From Eubacterium sp. AB3007 (GTDB lineage Bacteria; Bacillota; Clostridia; Peptostreptococcales; Anaerovoracaceae), in NCBI RefSeq assembly GCF_000688015.1, contig NZ_JIAD01000001.1, positions 372,001-436,000 of the forward strand: DNA of 64,000 nt, in the 5' to 3' direction. Under the pieces are notes generated by a model. The model had not been told where the DNA came from. It searched no databases and worked only from the letters and a program-made list of their open reading frames with translations. Positions 55,083 to 64,000 of the stretch are shown here, piece after piece; positions within the stretch are counted from its first letter, which is position 1, and each line of letters opens with the position of its first letter. The position numbers and the translations under genes were made by a program.

Positions 55083-57281
55083 ATGAAGACAAAATCTCAG
55101 TTTCTGAAAGAGATACAACAATATAAGGAGTACGATACCACACTGATCGGAAGGGCGTATGATAAGGCGAAATCTCTTCATGAGGGACAGTTGCGTAAGA
55201 GTGGCGAGCCTTATCTGATCCATCCGATAGCCGTTGCCGTCATCCTTGCCCAACTGGGGATGGATGAAGAAACGCTGGTGGGGGGGCTTTTGCATGATGT
55301 CGTAGAGGACACGGAATACACTCGGGAGATGCTCGTAGACGATTTTGGAGAGGAAGTAGCGCTCCTGGTGGATGGAGTCACCAAACTGGGGACCCTGAAA
55401 TTTGACAGCAAGGAAGAGGCTCAGGCGGAGACCCTGCGCAAGATGTTCCTGGCTATGTCCAAGGACATCCGGGTCCTCATCATCAAACTGGCAGACAGGC
55501 TGCACAACATGCGGACCATCGAGTTTATGAGTCCGCCCAAGATCATCGAGAAGTCCAAGGAGACTCTGGATATTTACGCACCACTGGCCAGCCGACTGGG
55601 AATCTACACCGTCAAGTTTGAATTGGAGGATATCTCTCTCCAATATCTGGAACCTCAGGTCTACGAGAAACTCAAGAAAGAAGTCACCGAGAAGAAAGAA
55701 CAGCGAGAGAGGTTCATTGAGGATGTCATAGAAGAGATTCGGGATGCGCTGGATAGCATGAGCATGCACTACGACATCTACGGCAGATCTAAACACCTCT
55801 ACAGCGTCTACAAGAAGATGGTCCTGCAGAACAAGGAACTTGATGAGATCTTCGACCTGACCGCGATCCGCATCATCGTGGACAACGTTCGCGACTGCTA
55901 TGCGGTATTGGGACAGGTCCATACCATGTGGAAGCCGATCCCGGGCAGGTTCAAGGATTATATCGCAATGCCCAAGCCAAACATGTACCAGTCGCTGCAC
56001 ACGACCGTGCTGGGAGATACCGGTGAACCCTTCGAGATCCAGATCCGGACCTACGAGATGCACCGGATCGCAGAATACGGTATCGCAGCCCACTGGAAAT
56101 ACAAGGAAGGCGATCAGAGTGGAATACAGAATAAGGAGGAAATGAAACTCGCCTGGCTCCGGCAGACGCTGGAGTGGCAGAAGGATCTCAACGATCCCAG
56201 GGAGTTCATGGAGACCCTGAAGATGGACCTTTTTTCCTCTCAGGTGTTTGTCCTGACGCCACGGGGGGAGGTCATCGACTTGCCGGCAGGATCCACTCCG
56301 CTGGACTTTGCCTTCAAGATCCACACGGATGTGGGATGTCGCTGTGTAGGGGCCAAGGTGAACGGGAAGATGGTCACCATCGACCATACGCTTCACAATG
56401 GTGACATTGTTGAGATCGTCACCTCCGCCAATTCTTCCGGACCCAGCGTGGACTGGCTGAAAATCGCCAAGAGTTCAACCGCCAGGAACAAGATTCGGCA
56501 GTGGCTCAAGCGCCAGAACAAGGGGGACGATGTCGCCAAAGGAAAGGAAGCGCTGGACAAGTACATCCGGAAGAAAGGCATGGATCCGCAGCAGGTAGCC
56601 AAGAGCAAGTTCCTGAATGCGGCCATCAAGGAACTCAAGTTCAATAACATGGACGAGATGTACACCCAGATCGCCCAGGGCGGAACTACGCTGAGCAGGT
56701 TTGCGAACCAGCTTATCGATTACTTCAACAACGAACAACAGGAAGAACAGAAAAAACAGCAGAGAAAGGAAGAAGAATTCCTGCACTCTGCTTCCAGAGA
56801 CAAGAAATCCAGTTACCGTAATCAGGACAATCCCGGCGTCATCGTGAAGGGGGCTTCCAACCTGATGATTCGGATCTCCAGGTGCTGCAATCCGGTACCT
56901 GGCGATGACATCATCGGATTCATCACTAAGGGACGAGGCATTTCTGTGCATCGCGTGGACTGCTCCAACATCACTGCGCTTCCCGAGCAGGAGAAGAGCC
57001 GTCTGATTGAAGTAGAATGGGAGGATCTTTCCGCGGACAAGTCCTATGCGGCTGACATCGTCCTGCAGTGCAACGATCGTAAGGGCCTGTTCTCTGCGAT
57101 CTCAAGAGCCTGTGATGATCAGGACGTGATGATCGAAGGTGTCAATACCACCCATGAAAAGAAGGGGGACATGCTCATCACCCTGACACTCATGTTGAAC
57201 AGTACTCAGCAGCTGCAGAAGATCCTTCGCACGTTGCGGAACGTTGAGGGCGTGACACATGTCTTCCGCGCCAGATCATGA
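55083..57281 (+). CDS. rel: Bifunctional (p)ppGpp synthetase/hydrolase
   Basis: The stringent-response enzyme. The 732 residues show an HD hydrolase domain (YLIHPIAVAVIL and GLLHDVVEDTEYT, about 38-85; DRLHNMRT), the synthetase domain with GRFKDYIAMPKPNMYQSLHTTV (the RFKD form typical of bifunctional Rel), a TGS domain (about 390-450), a zinc-finger-like CCNPVPGDDIIGF region and a C-terminal ACT domain. It is followed by coupled MBL hydrolase and hemZ genes. Confidence 0.97.
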   Translation: MKTKSQFLKEIQQYKEYDTTLIGRAYDKAKSLHEGQLRKSGEPYLIHPIAVAVILAQLGMDEETLVGGLLHDVVEDTEYTREMLVDDFGEEVALLVDGVTKLGTLKFDSKEEAQAETLRKMFLAMSKDIRVLIIKLADRLHNMRTIEFMSPPKIIEKSKETLDIYAPLASRLGIYTVKFELEDISLQYLEPQVYEKLKKEVTEKKEQRERFIEDVIEEIRDALDSMSMHYDIYGRSKHLYSVYKKMVLQNKELDEIFDLTAIRIIVDNVRDCYAVLGQVHTMWKPIPGRFKDYIAMPKPNMYQSLHTTVLGDTGEPFEIQIRTYEMHRIAEYGIAAHWKYKEGDQSGIQNKEEMKLAWLRQTLEWQKDLNDPREFMETLKMDLFSSQVFVLTPRGEVIDLPAGSTPLDFAFKIHTDVGCRCVGAKVNGKMVTIDHTLHNGDIVEIVTSANSSGPSVDWLKIAKSSTARNKIRQWLKRQNKGDDVAKGKEALDKYIRKKGMDPQQVAKSKFLNAAIKELKFNNMDEMYTQIAQGGTTLSRFANQLIDYFNNEQQEEQKKQQRKEEEFLHSASRDKKSSYRNQDNPGVIVKGASNLMIRISRCCNPVPGDDIIGFITKGRGISVHRVDCSNITALPEQEKSRLIEVEWEDLSADKSYAADIVLQCNDRKGLFSAISRACDDQDVMIEGVNTTHEKKGDMLITLTLMLNSTQQLQKILRTLRNVEGVTHVFRARS

Positions 57282-57295
57282 CAGAGGAAACCAAG

Positions 57296-57916
57296 ATGAA
57301 AATCTACAGATACGTAACCGGCCCGATCATGGTGAACACCTATCTGGCCTACGATGACAACAACATCGGCTTTGTGGTGGATCCGGGAGGACCCAGCCGC
57401 CAGTTGAATGACAAGATCAGAGACGAGCATATAGACGTGCAGTACATCCTGCTGACCCATGGCCACGGCGACCATATCGGAGGCATCGACGCACTGAAGG
57501 AAGTGGCGCCGCATGCGATCACCGTGGGCTTTGCGGCAGAGGCTCCTATGTTTACGGATCCCAACCTGAACTCCTCCAGAGAGCTCTTTGGCAGGGAGAT
57601 TACGGTGAGCATCGATAAATACGTTGGGGACAACGAGCATCTCAAGGTTGGGGATATGGAACTTACTTTCCTCCATACTCCCGGCCATACCATCGGTGGG
57701 ATGTGTATCCTGGCACATGGATACTGCTTCAGTGGCGATACACTGTTCCGGTGTTCAATCGGAAGAACGGACTTCTACGGGGGGAGTTTCCCGCAGATCA
57801 TCGAGTCCATTCGTAAGCGGCTGTTTGTGCTACCGGACGATACCATCGTACTTTCCGGCCATACAGAGCAGACAACGATAGGCTTTGAGAAGGAGAACAA
57901 TCCTTTTGTCAGATAA
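57296..57916 (+). CDS. MBL-fold hydrolase, glyoxalase II-like
   Basis: A 206-residue metallo-beta-lactamase-fold protein with LTHGHGDHIGGIDAL, LHTPGHTIGGMC, SGDTLFRCSIGRTDFYGG and LSGHTEQTTIGFE, the layout of the YcbL/glyoxalase II-like group. The real substrate is unknown. I start it at the ATG preceded by AGAGGAAA; an ATG 18 bases upstream overlaps the rel stop but has no site and is the alternative. It overlaps hemZ by 11 bases. Confidence 0.9.
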   Translation: MKIYRYVTGPIMVNTYLAYDDNNIGFVVDPGGPSRQLNDKIRDEHIDVQYILLTHGHGDHIGGIDALKEVAPHAITVGFAAEAPMFTDPNLNSSRELFGREITVSIDKYVGDNEHLKVGDMELTFLHTPGHTIGGMCILAHGYCFSGDTLFRCSIGRTDFYGGSFPQIIESIRKRLFVLPDDTIVLSGHTEQTTIGFEKENNPFVR

Positions 57917-59276
57917 ACTTAAGATCAAGATTCACGATTTCGAAAAGAAACAGATCCTGGTGGAACTCATCGACGAGTTCTATTCCAAGGAAGAATATAT
58001 ACTTCTGCCGGAGGATGGATTCCGCAAGGACCAGGCTATTCACATCAACCTGGCAGGGCATACCGACAAGGACGAGATCAAGCGAGAGATCTTCCGAACG
58101 CTTCGTGCACGGAAGGGATCTGCACCGGACTGGGGCATCCTGACTGGAGTGCGCCCCGTGAAACTGGCGGGAGAGATGATGGAGAGAGGCAACTCTCCGG
58201 AGGAGACGAAACGCGTTTTCATGGAGGACTACTACCTTTCCGAAGAGAAGGCCTCTCTGATTGTCGATGTCTATAATAGACAGAAACGAGTTTTCGGTAA
58301 ACCGGCGGATAATTCCGTTGGTATCTATGTAGGCATTCCGTTTTGTCCGACCCGATGCGTCTACTGTTCCTTCGCATCCAACCAGGTGCCTCCTCAGGAG
58401 ATTCAGCGATATCTTCCGGCGCTTCACCGGGAGATCGAGTACACCGGGCAGAGGATGCGGGAGAACGGACTGTTCCCTGAATCTATCTATATTGGTGGAG
58501 GAACACCCACAACTCTGGAGGCTACGCAGCTTGATTCATTGCTGAAGAAATTGAGGCAAGCCCTGGATGTGGACTCATGCAGAGAATTCACAGTGGAGGC
58601 CGGCCGGCCGGATACGATCACGGAGGACAAACTGGACGTACTTCGGCATCACGGTGTCTCACGGATCAGTATCAATCCTCAGTCCATGCACCAGAAGACA
58701 CTGGATGCCATCGGAAGATCCCATACGCCAGAGGATATTGAGCGTGCCTTTCAAATGGCCGGACAGAAAGGATTCCAGGTAATCAACGCAGATGTGATCG
58801 CGGGACTTCCCGGCGAGAACCCGGAGGATTTTCGGGAAACGCTGGAGCGGGTACTGGCTATGGGGGCGAACAATGTGACGGTCCATACGCTTGCGGTGAA
58901 AAGAGCTTCGCGGCTGCGAAACATCGACCAGGAGTACCATTTCAAGGCAGCGTCCACAGTGTCGGAGATGCTGGCTGTCTCCAGAGACATGCTCCGCGCA
59001 CAAAGCTTTGTGCCTTATTATCTCTACCGACAGAAGCACATGGCCGGGTACTATGAGAACGTGGGGTATTGTCTGGGAGAGACCGACAACCTCTACAATG
59101 TGCGGATCATGGATGAGCACCAGACCATCATTGCACTGGGGGCGGGAGGTATCACCAAACGTTACTATCCGCAGACCAACCGCCTGGAGCGGATTCCCAA
59201 CGTGACCAATTATCAAGAATATATCGCTCGCATCGAGGAGATGTGTCAGCGTAAAGAAAATAAACTATGGAGGTAA
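57906..59276 (+). CDS. hemZ: Coproporphyrinogen dehydrogenase HemZ-like radical SAM enzyme
   Basis: A 456-residue protein with an N-terminal HemZ-specific domain (about 1-140, with WGILTGVRPVKLA) and a radical SAM domain containing CPTRCVYCSF (C-x3-C-x2-C) followed by YIGGGTPTTLE and VEAGRPDTI. HemN/HemZ enzymes convert coproporphyrinogen III without oxygen; some relatives are not true HemN. It starts at TTG nine bases after AGGAGA. It directly precedes hisS. Confidence 0.88.
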   Translation: MSDKLKIKIHDFEKKQILVELIDEFYSKEEYILLPEDGFRKDQAIHINLAGHTDKDEIKREIFRTLRARKGSAPDWGILTGVRPVKLAGEMMERGNSPEETKRVFMEDYYLSEEKASLIVDVYNRQKRVFGKPADNSVGIYVGIPFCPTRCVYCSFASNQVPPQEIQRYLPALHREIEYTGQRMRENGLFPESIYIGGGTPTTLEATQLDSLLKKLRQALDVDSCREFTVEAGRPDTITEDKLDVLRHHGVSRISINPQSMHQKTLDAIGRSHTPEDIERAFQMAGQKGFQVINADVIAGLPGENPEDFRETLERVLAMGANNVTVHTLAVKRASRLRNIDQEYHFKAASTVSEMLAVSRDMLRAQSFVPYYLYRQKHMAGYYENVGYCLGETDNLYNVRIMDEHQTIIALGAGGITKRYYPQTNRLERIPNVTNYQEYIARIEEMCQRKENKLWR

Positions 59277-59280
59277 AACA

Positions 59281-60531
59281 ATGTTAACCAATGCGCCAAA
59301 GGGCACAAAAGACGTATTGCCAGAGCAGGTTTACAGATGGCACTATGTAGAGAAGAAATTCGCCGACATCTGCAGTCGTTATGGGTTCCGCGAGATCAGA
59401 ACACCGATCTTTGAGCACACGGAACTGATCAACCGCGGCGTTGGAGACACCACAGACATCGTGCAGAAGGAGATGTACACCTTCAACGATCACGGCGGCA
59501 GAAGCCTTACCCTGAAGCCGGAAGGAACCGCGCCGGCAGTGAGGGCATTTACGGAGCACAAGCTCTACGCAGAGGTGCAGCCTACCAAGATCTACTACGT
59601 GACTCCCTGCTTCCGCTATGAGAAGCCGCAGTCCGGAAGATTGAGAGAGTTCCATCAGTTCGGCGTAGAAATCTTTGGGTCCGGAAACATGCTGGCAGAC
59701 GCTGATGTCATCAGCATCGGTCACGATTTCCTGGAAGAGATGGGGATCAAAGATACTACACTGGAGATCAACAGTGTTGGATGTCCCACATGCCGTGCCA
59801 ACTACAAGAAGGCGCTTCAGGATTTTCTGCGTCCTCACTACGATGAGCTCTGTGATACGTGCAAGGACAGATTTGAGCGCAACCCCATGCGTATTCTGGA
59901 TTGCAAATCCGATGAGGACCAGGCGATCGTCAAGGATGCGCCTGAGATGCTGGATTACCTCTGTGATGATTGTCAGAAGGCCTTCGATGAGTTGAAGGAG
60001 AACCTGACTGCCATGGGCATCGATTTCGTGGTGAACCCGCGCATTGTCAGAGGACTTGATTATTACACCAAGACCGCTTTTGAGTTTGTTTCCAACAACA
60101 TCGGCGCACAGGGAACCGTGTGTGGTGGAGGAAGATACGACAACCTTTGTGAGGAACTGGGTGGACCTCCGATTCCGGGCATTGGATTCGGACTGGGCAT
60201 CGAGAGACTGCTGATGCTGATGGATGCTAACGGTGTGGAGATCCCGGAGCCGGAATCGGTGAACGCATTCATCGTCACCATGGGTGATGCTGCAAGAGCA
60301 GCCGGTCTTAAACTTCTTAGAGAACTCCACAAGGAAGGCATTAGCGCGCAGATGGACGATCTGTCGAGGAATGTCAAGGGCCAGTTTAAGTATGCTTCCA
60401 GACTAAAGGCGAAGAACACCATTGTCATCGGAGAAGACGAGTTGGCGCGTGGTGTTGTCCAGCTGAAGGATATGGACAAGCACGAGCAGAGAGAAGTGCC
60501 TCTGAAAGAGATCGTTGAGGCGCTAAAATAA
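59281..60531 (+). CDS. hisS: Histidyl-tRNA synthetase
   Basis: A class II synthetase of 416 residues. Motif 2 and its neighbourhood are visible as LTLKPEGTAPAVRAF and CFRYEKPQSGRLREFHQFG, the histidine-specific motif as RGLDYYTKTAFEF, and motif 3 as GIGFGLGIERLLML. The C-terminal anticodon-binding domain follows. The site TGGAGG precedes the ATG. It has no T-box leader. Confidence 0.97.
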   Translation: MLTNAPKGTKDVLPEQVYRWHYVEKKFADICSRYGFREIRTPIFEHTELINRGVGDTTDIVQKEMYTFNDHGGRSLTLKPEGTAPAVRAFTEHKLYAEVQPTKIYYVTPCFRYEKPQSGRLREFHQFGVEIFGSGNMLADADVISIGHDFLEEMGIKDTTLEINSVGCPTCRANYKKALQDFLRPHYDELCDTCKDRFERNPMRILDCKSDEDQAIVKDAPEMLDYLCDDCQKAFDELKENLTAMGIDFVVNPRIVRGLDYYTKTAFEFVSNNIGAQGTVCGGGRYDNLCEELGGPPIPGIGFGLGIERLLMLMDANGVEIPEPESVNAFIVTMGDAARAAGLKLLRELHKEGISAQMDDLSRNVKGQFKYASRLKAKNTIVIGEDELARGVVQLKDMDKHEQREVPLKEIVEALK

Positions 60532-60549
60532 ACGGAAGAAGAGGGTAGT

Positions 60550-62325
60550 ATGGCACAGTTATTAAAAAGGACGCACATGTGCGGCGTTCTGAGAGCAGAG
60601 AATGCTGGAGAGAAGGTCGTGCTGAACGGCTGGATCGCCAAACAGCGGGATAAGGGAGGCATCATATTTGCCGACCTGAGAGATAAGACAGGGATCGTGC
60701 AGCTCACGTTCGACGAGGGGGTTCCGGAGGATGTGTTCAGTTTGGCACAGACCCTGCGAGGGGAATACGTGATCGGTGCGGCTGGCACGGTAAGGGAACG
60801 TTCGGCCAAGAACCCGGATCTGCCGACCGGAGACATTGAGATCCTGGTGGAGAAGCTGGTGATCTACTCCAAAGCGGAGACCCCGCCGATCTACATCAAG
60901 GACGATGATAATGTGGACGACAACCTTCGTCTTAAATACCGTTATCTCGACCTTCGGAAACTGAAGATGCAGAGGAACCTGAGTTTCCGTCACAGGATCG
61001 CCAAAGTGACCCGTGACTATTTTGACCAGAATGGCTTTACCGAGGTGGAGACGCCGATGCTGGTCAGATCCACCCCGGAAGGGGCCAGAGACTATCTGGT
61101 GCCCAGCCGGGTGAACCGCGGGCAGTTCTATGCGCTGCCCCAGTCGCCTCAGCTGTTCAAGCAGCTTCTGATGGTAGGTGGGACAGACCGGTATATCCAG
61201 ATCGTCAAGTGCTTCCGTGATGAAGACCTGAGGGCAGACAGACAGCCTGAGTTCACCCAGATCGACATGGAGATGTCTTTCGTGGATGTGGATGACGTTC
61301 TGGCCATTCAGGAAGGTTATCTTGCCACACTCTTCCGCGAGGTGATGGGTGTGGAGATCCAGCTGCCTCTTCCAAGGCTGACCTGGGACGAGGCCATGGA
61401 ACGCTATGGTTCCGACAAACCGGATACGAGATTCGGATTTGAATTGAAGTGTCTGAACCAGATTCCCTGCGTGAAGGACACAGAGTTCATGGTGTTCCGC
61501 AATGCCCTGGATAACGGCGGGGATGTCAGAGGCATCTGCATCGACGGCGGCAGCAAGGCGTTCAGCCGCAAGGACATAGACAAATTGACGGAGCAGACCA
61601 AGGCGTATGGAGCCAAGGGAGTGATCTGGATCCGTAAGGAAGAGGATGGATACAAGTCCTCCGTCAACAAGTTCTTTGCCCCGGAGCAGCTGGCAGAGAT
61701 CACAGAGGTGTTTGATGCCCAGGCGGGGGATCTGATCCTGATCGTGGCCGATAAGCCAAAGGTCGTGTTCGACAGCCTCGGTTTCCTGCGCAGACATATC
61801 GCAGGGCTGTTGGGACTGCTGGACAACAAACAGTTCAACTTGCTGTGGGTGGTCGATTTCCCGATGTTTGAGATGGACGACGAGGATGGCACCATGAAAG
61901 CCATGCACCATCCATTCACCCATCCAAAGGAGGAGGATATCCCCATGCTGGATACCGATCCGCTGTCCGTCAAGGCAGACGCCTACGACATCGTACTCAA
62001 CGGAGTAGAACTGGGCGGTGGGAGCATCCGTATCCATGATAGCGAGCTTCAGGCCAAGATGTTCGATATCCTTGGCATCTCCAAGGAAGAGAGTCAGAAG
62101 AAATTCGGGTTCCTGCTGGAAGCGTTCCGCTATGGAACTCCGCCGCACGGTGGTATCGCCTACGGCCTGGACCGCATGGTCATGCTCCTGGCCGGCGAGT
62201 CCAGCATCCGAGAAGTCATGGCCTTCCCGAAGAACCAAAACGCCCAGTGCATGGTAAGCGATGCGCCGAATGCAGTCGATACAGCACAGCTGGCGGAACT
62301 TGGCATCGGGCTTTGTGATGAATAA
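60550..62325 (+). CDS. aspS: Aspartyl-tRNA synthetase
   Basis: A bacterial-type class II synthetase of 591 residues with an N-terminal OB-fold anticodon-binding domain, motif 2 (KCFRDEDLRADRQPEFTQID), a GAD insertion domain (about 295-415) and motif 3 (GIAYGLDRMVMLLAG). Whether it is discriminating or also charges tRNA-Asn cannot be told from this window alone. The tail overlaps nadD by eight bases. Confidence 0.97.
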   Translation: MAQLLKRTHMCGVLRAENAGEKVVLNGWIAKQRDKGGIIFADLRDKTGIVQLTFDEGVPEDVFSLAQTLRGEYVIGAAGTVRERSAKNPDLPTGDIEILVEKLVIYSKAETPPIYIKDDDNVDDNLRLKYRYLDLRKLKMQRNLSFRHRIAKVTRDYFDQNGFTEVETPMLVRSTPEGARDYLVPSRVNRGQFYALPQSPQLFKQLLMVGGTDRYIQIVKCFRDEDLRADRQPEFTQIDMEMSFVDVDDVLAIQEGYLATLFREVMGVEIQLPLPRLTWDEAMERYGSDKPDTRFGFELKCLNQIPCVKDTEFMVFRNALDNGGDVRGICIDGGSKAFSRKDIDKLTEQTKAYGAKGVIWIRKEEDGYKSSVNKFFAPEQLAEITEVFDAQAGDLILIVADKPKVVFDSLGFLRRHIAGLLGLLDNKQFNLLWVVDFPMFEMDDEDGTMKAMHHPFTHPKEEDIPMLDTDPLSVKADAYDIVLNGVELGGGSIRIHDSELQAKMFDILGISKEESQKKFGFLLEAFRYGTPPHGGIAYGLDRMVMLLAGESSIREVMAFPKNQNAQCMVSDAPNAVDTAQLAELGIGLCDE

Positions 62326-62920
62326 CATCGGTGTATTGGGAGGCACCTTCGACCCATTCCATCTGGGGCATCTTTCCATTGCGGAAGCAGCGCTGAATGA
62401 ACTCGGGTTCGACCGGATCCTGTTGATGCCTGCCAAAGTCAGTCCTTTCAAGGTAGGACGAAAAATGGCGGCAGAGGCGGATAGGATCAACATGGTGCGC
62501 TGCGTGGCGGCACACTACGATAAGTTGGATGTGACGACCATCGAGACAGATGCCAGGAGGGTTTCCTATACCTACAAGACCATGAAGGCTCTGGGAAAAC
62601 AGTATCCGGGAGCACGCCTATGGTTTATAATGGGAGCCGACTCCCTGCTCAGTCTGGAGGACTGGTACAAGGGAAAGGACCTGCTCAGGGAATACGATTT
62701 TGTGCTGGCGCCGCGGCCTGGGTATGATCTGCTTGAGGTGGACGAGAAGATTCGCTACTTCATGGACACCTACCGGACGGAGATCCGCGTGCTCCACAAC
62801 AAGCTGGTGGATGTTTCTTCCACGGAGATCAAAAAAATGATTCATGAAGGAAAAGACATCCGGCACCTGGTTCCCGAGGAGGTGGGGGATTACATCTATG
62901 AACACGGCATCTATCATTGA
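62318..62920 (+). CDS. nadD: Nicotinate-nucleotide adenylyltransferase
   Basis: It forms NaAD in NAD synthesis. The 200-residue protein has the nucleotidyltransferase motif GGTFDPFHLGHL, WFIMGADSLLSLEDWYKG, and the second signature VSSTEIKKMI. The start is the ATG inside the aspS 3' end, translated by coupling because the upstream site is weak. It overlaps yqeK. Confidence 0.95.
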   Translation: MNNIGVLGGTFDPFHLGHLSIAEAALNELGFDRILLMPAKVSPFKVGRKMAAEADRINMVRCVAAHYDKLDVTTIETDARRVSYTYKTMKALGKQYPGARLWFIMGADSLLSLEDWYKGKDLLREYDFVLAPRPGYDLLEVDEKIRYFMDTYRTEIRVLHNKLVDVSSTEIKKMIHEGKDIRHLVPEEVGDYIYEHGIYH

Positions 62921-63488
62921 GTATCTTGATGCGCATATGTCCGAGAAACGGCGTAAACATACAGAAGGGGTGCGGGATACAGCGATGGAATTGGCCCGCA
63001 GATATGGTGCAGACGAGGCGAAAGCCGAGATCGCTGCGCTCTGCCATGACATATACCGCGGTGTGCCGGTAGAGGAGCTGGATCGCATGGTCACAGAACT
63101 CGGCCTGGACAAAGCCCGGTATCTGGGGAACGCCAATCTCTCTCACGGGAAACTGGCGGAACAGATGCTCCCAGAATTGTTCGGGATCGAAGACAGGGAT
63201 ATCCTGAACGCTGTCAGCTACCATACCACGGGACGAGCCGGTATGTCAGTCCTTGAGAAGGTCGTTTTTCTGGCAGATGCCATAGAACCCAACAGGGATT
63301 ATCCCGGTGTAGAGGAGCTTCGCCGGGTCACGGAAGATAGTCTGGACCTCGGGTGCTACCGATCGCTGACAGGGACGATTCGTCATCTGGAGGAACAGGG
63401 GATGGGGCCTGCGGACATCGATCCGGACACCCTGAAAGCGGCAGACTATTTCAGAGGAATATTGGAGAAGAAAGATCATGGAAAATAA
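62898..63488 (+). CDS. yqeK: YqeK-type HD-domain Ap4A hydrolase
   Basis: A 196-residue HD-domain protein (KRRKHTEGVRDTAMEL, ALCHDIYRG, NAVSYHTTGRAGM, FLADAIEPNRDYPG). YqeK proteins cleave diadenosine tetraphosphate symmetrically. Its start overlaps nadD by 23 bases and its end overlaps rsfS by 11 bases, in the usual nadD-yqeK-rsfS order. Confidence 0.94.
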   Translation: MNTASIIEYLDAHMSEKRRKHTEGVRDTAMELARRYGADEAKAEIAALCHDIYRGVPVEELDRMVTELGLDKARYLGNANLSHGKLAEQMLPELFGIEDRDILNAVSYHTTGRAGMSVLEKVVFLADAIEPNRDYPGVEELRRVTEDSLDLGCYRSLTGTIRHLEEQGMGPADIDPDTLKAADYFRGILEKKDHGK

Positions 63489-63822
63489 AGAAATGGCATT
63501 GCTGGCTGCCACAACGCTCAGCAAGAAGAAAGGCATTGACATCAAACTCATCGATGTCGCCGAGAAATCATCCTTTGCGGATTACCTGATCATCGCCAGC
63601 GGCGGTTCCGACCGACAGGTGGGAGCATTGTCCGATGCGGTAGAGGACGCATTTGAAGAGAACGGGATCACGCCCAAGAGCATCGCAGGAAAGCATAATT
63701 CCGGATGGATCCTGATGGATTACGGTGATGTGATCGTGAACATATTCAATCCAGAACTCCGGGAGCGTTATAACCTGGAGAATATCTGGGGAGACTGTAC
63801 ATTTATTGAATTTGAGGAGTAA
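63478..63822 (+). CDS. rsfS: Ribosome silencing factor RsfS
   Basis: A 114-residue protein with SSFADYLIIASGGSDRQVGAL and GWILMDYGDVIVNIF, the family signatures. RsfS binds uL14 on the large subunit and blocks subunit joining under nutrient stress. It precedes leuS by six bases. Confidence 0.96.
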   Translation: MENKEMALLAATTLSKKKGIDIKLIDVAEKSSFADYLIIASGGSDRQVGALSDAVEDAFEENGITPKSIAGKHNSGWILMDYGDVIVNIFNPELRERYNLENIWGDCTFIEFEE

Positions 63823-63828
63823 GGATCG

Positions 63829-64000
63829 ATGGACGAAAGATACGAATTTAAGAAAATCGAAGCGAAATGGCAGAAATACTGGGAGGAGAATGATAGTTTC
63901 CGGACAGTTGAAAATCCAGATAAGGAGAAATACTATGTTCTGGAAATGTTTCCATATCCCTCAGGAAAACTGCACATGGGACATGTGCGTAACTACTCCA
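63829..64000 (+). CDS. leuS: Leucyl-tRNA synthetase, N-terminal part
   Basis: The first 57 codons of leuS before the right edge. The start [15 protein letters not shown] and the class I HIGH box in [17 protein letters not shown] are diagnostic. GAGGAG-like text upstream supports the ATG. It is the likely charging enzyme for the two tRNA-Leu genes at 51797-52002. Confidence 0.96.
   Translation, partial: MDERYEFKKIEAKWQKYWEENDSFRTVENPDKEKYYVLEMFPYPSGKLHMGHVRNYS

Noticed and set aside
59240..60549. T-box or other leader before hisS and aspS
   Set aside because: The gaps are 4 and 18 bases, too short for a T-box; the genes are read as part of the upstream operon.
60562..62493. A 643-codon open frame on the minus strand opposite aspS and nadD
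   Set aside because: Both plus-strand genes carry diagnostic motifs; the antisense frame is an open-frame shadow.
1..64000. CRISPR arrays, prophage, integrases or insertion sequences
   Set aside because: I saw no regularly spaced repeats, and no transposase, integrase or phage structural protein in any credible reading frame.

Overview
The window is about 64 kb of chromosomal DNA from a strictly anaerobic Clostridia-type member of the Bacillota. The evidence is: strong AAGGAGG-type ribosome binding sites, clear sigma-A promoters, a perfect CIRCE operator, an IspH-ribosomal protein S1 fusion, SigA followed by TrmK and Nif3, a 1405-residue CoA-dehydratase-activase-like protein, a Na+-type membrane pyrophosphatase and a moderately high G+C content by eye. 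Placement near the Anaerovoracaceae (Family XIII) is a guess; no 16S gene is present. Nearly everything is housekeeping; I see no phage, insertion sequence or CRISPR array.

Layout. 1-5.5 kb: a small coiled-coil protein and a site-2 protease, then HrcA/CIRCE-controlled clpB coupled to a DUF1848 gene, and a convergent GntR regulator with its own palindromic operator. 5.6-18.6 kb: nth, a SEC-C protein and homoserine dehydrogenase (minus strand), trmL, rpoN (sigma-54), pgk, tpiA, secG, the pyrophosphatase hppA, small membrane proteins, crotonase and thiN (minus strand), a DUF975 protein and a flavodoxin-like reductase.

18.7-25.7 kb is the most accessory-looking part: a compact Tad (Flp pilus) locus read from one consensus promoter. 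It holds TadZ-, TadA/CpaF-, TadB- and TadC-like proteins, a 51-residue Flp-like pilin, a TadE-like pseudopilin, a DUF5702-like protein, a cysteine-rich TadE-like protein and an unknown protein. No prepilin peptidase is visible. The first gene probably starts at CTG.

25.8-31.4 kb (minus strand) is the operon pepF-nadK-rluA-ispH::rpsA. The fusion carries a perfect internal Shine-Dalgarno before an ATG at the S1 boundary. 31.4-41.1 kb: murI, an unknown acidic protein, an MBL hydrolase, an M16 protease, dut, dgt, then an intrinsic terminator before dnaG-rpoD-trmK-nif3. Next are RNase P RNA (its promoter lies inside nif3), a MATE exporter, a small repeat cluster, the giant activase, yebC, 6S RNA, polA and coaE. 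51.7-64 kb: two tRNA-Leu genes, yajC, secDF, rel, an MBL hydrolase, hemZ, hisS, aspS, nadD, yqeK, rsfS and the start of leuS.

Together the genes cover stress proteolysis and disaggregation, transcription (SigA, SigL, 6S RNA), replication and repair, protein export (SecG, YajC, SecDF), the stringent response, aminoacylation and surface pilus assembly. Promoter and terminator calls are from reading the sequence by eye.
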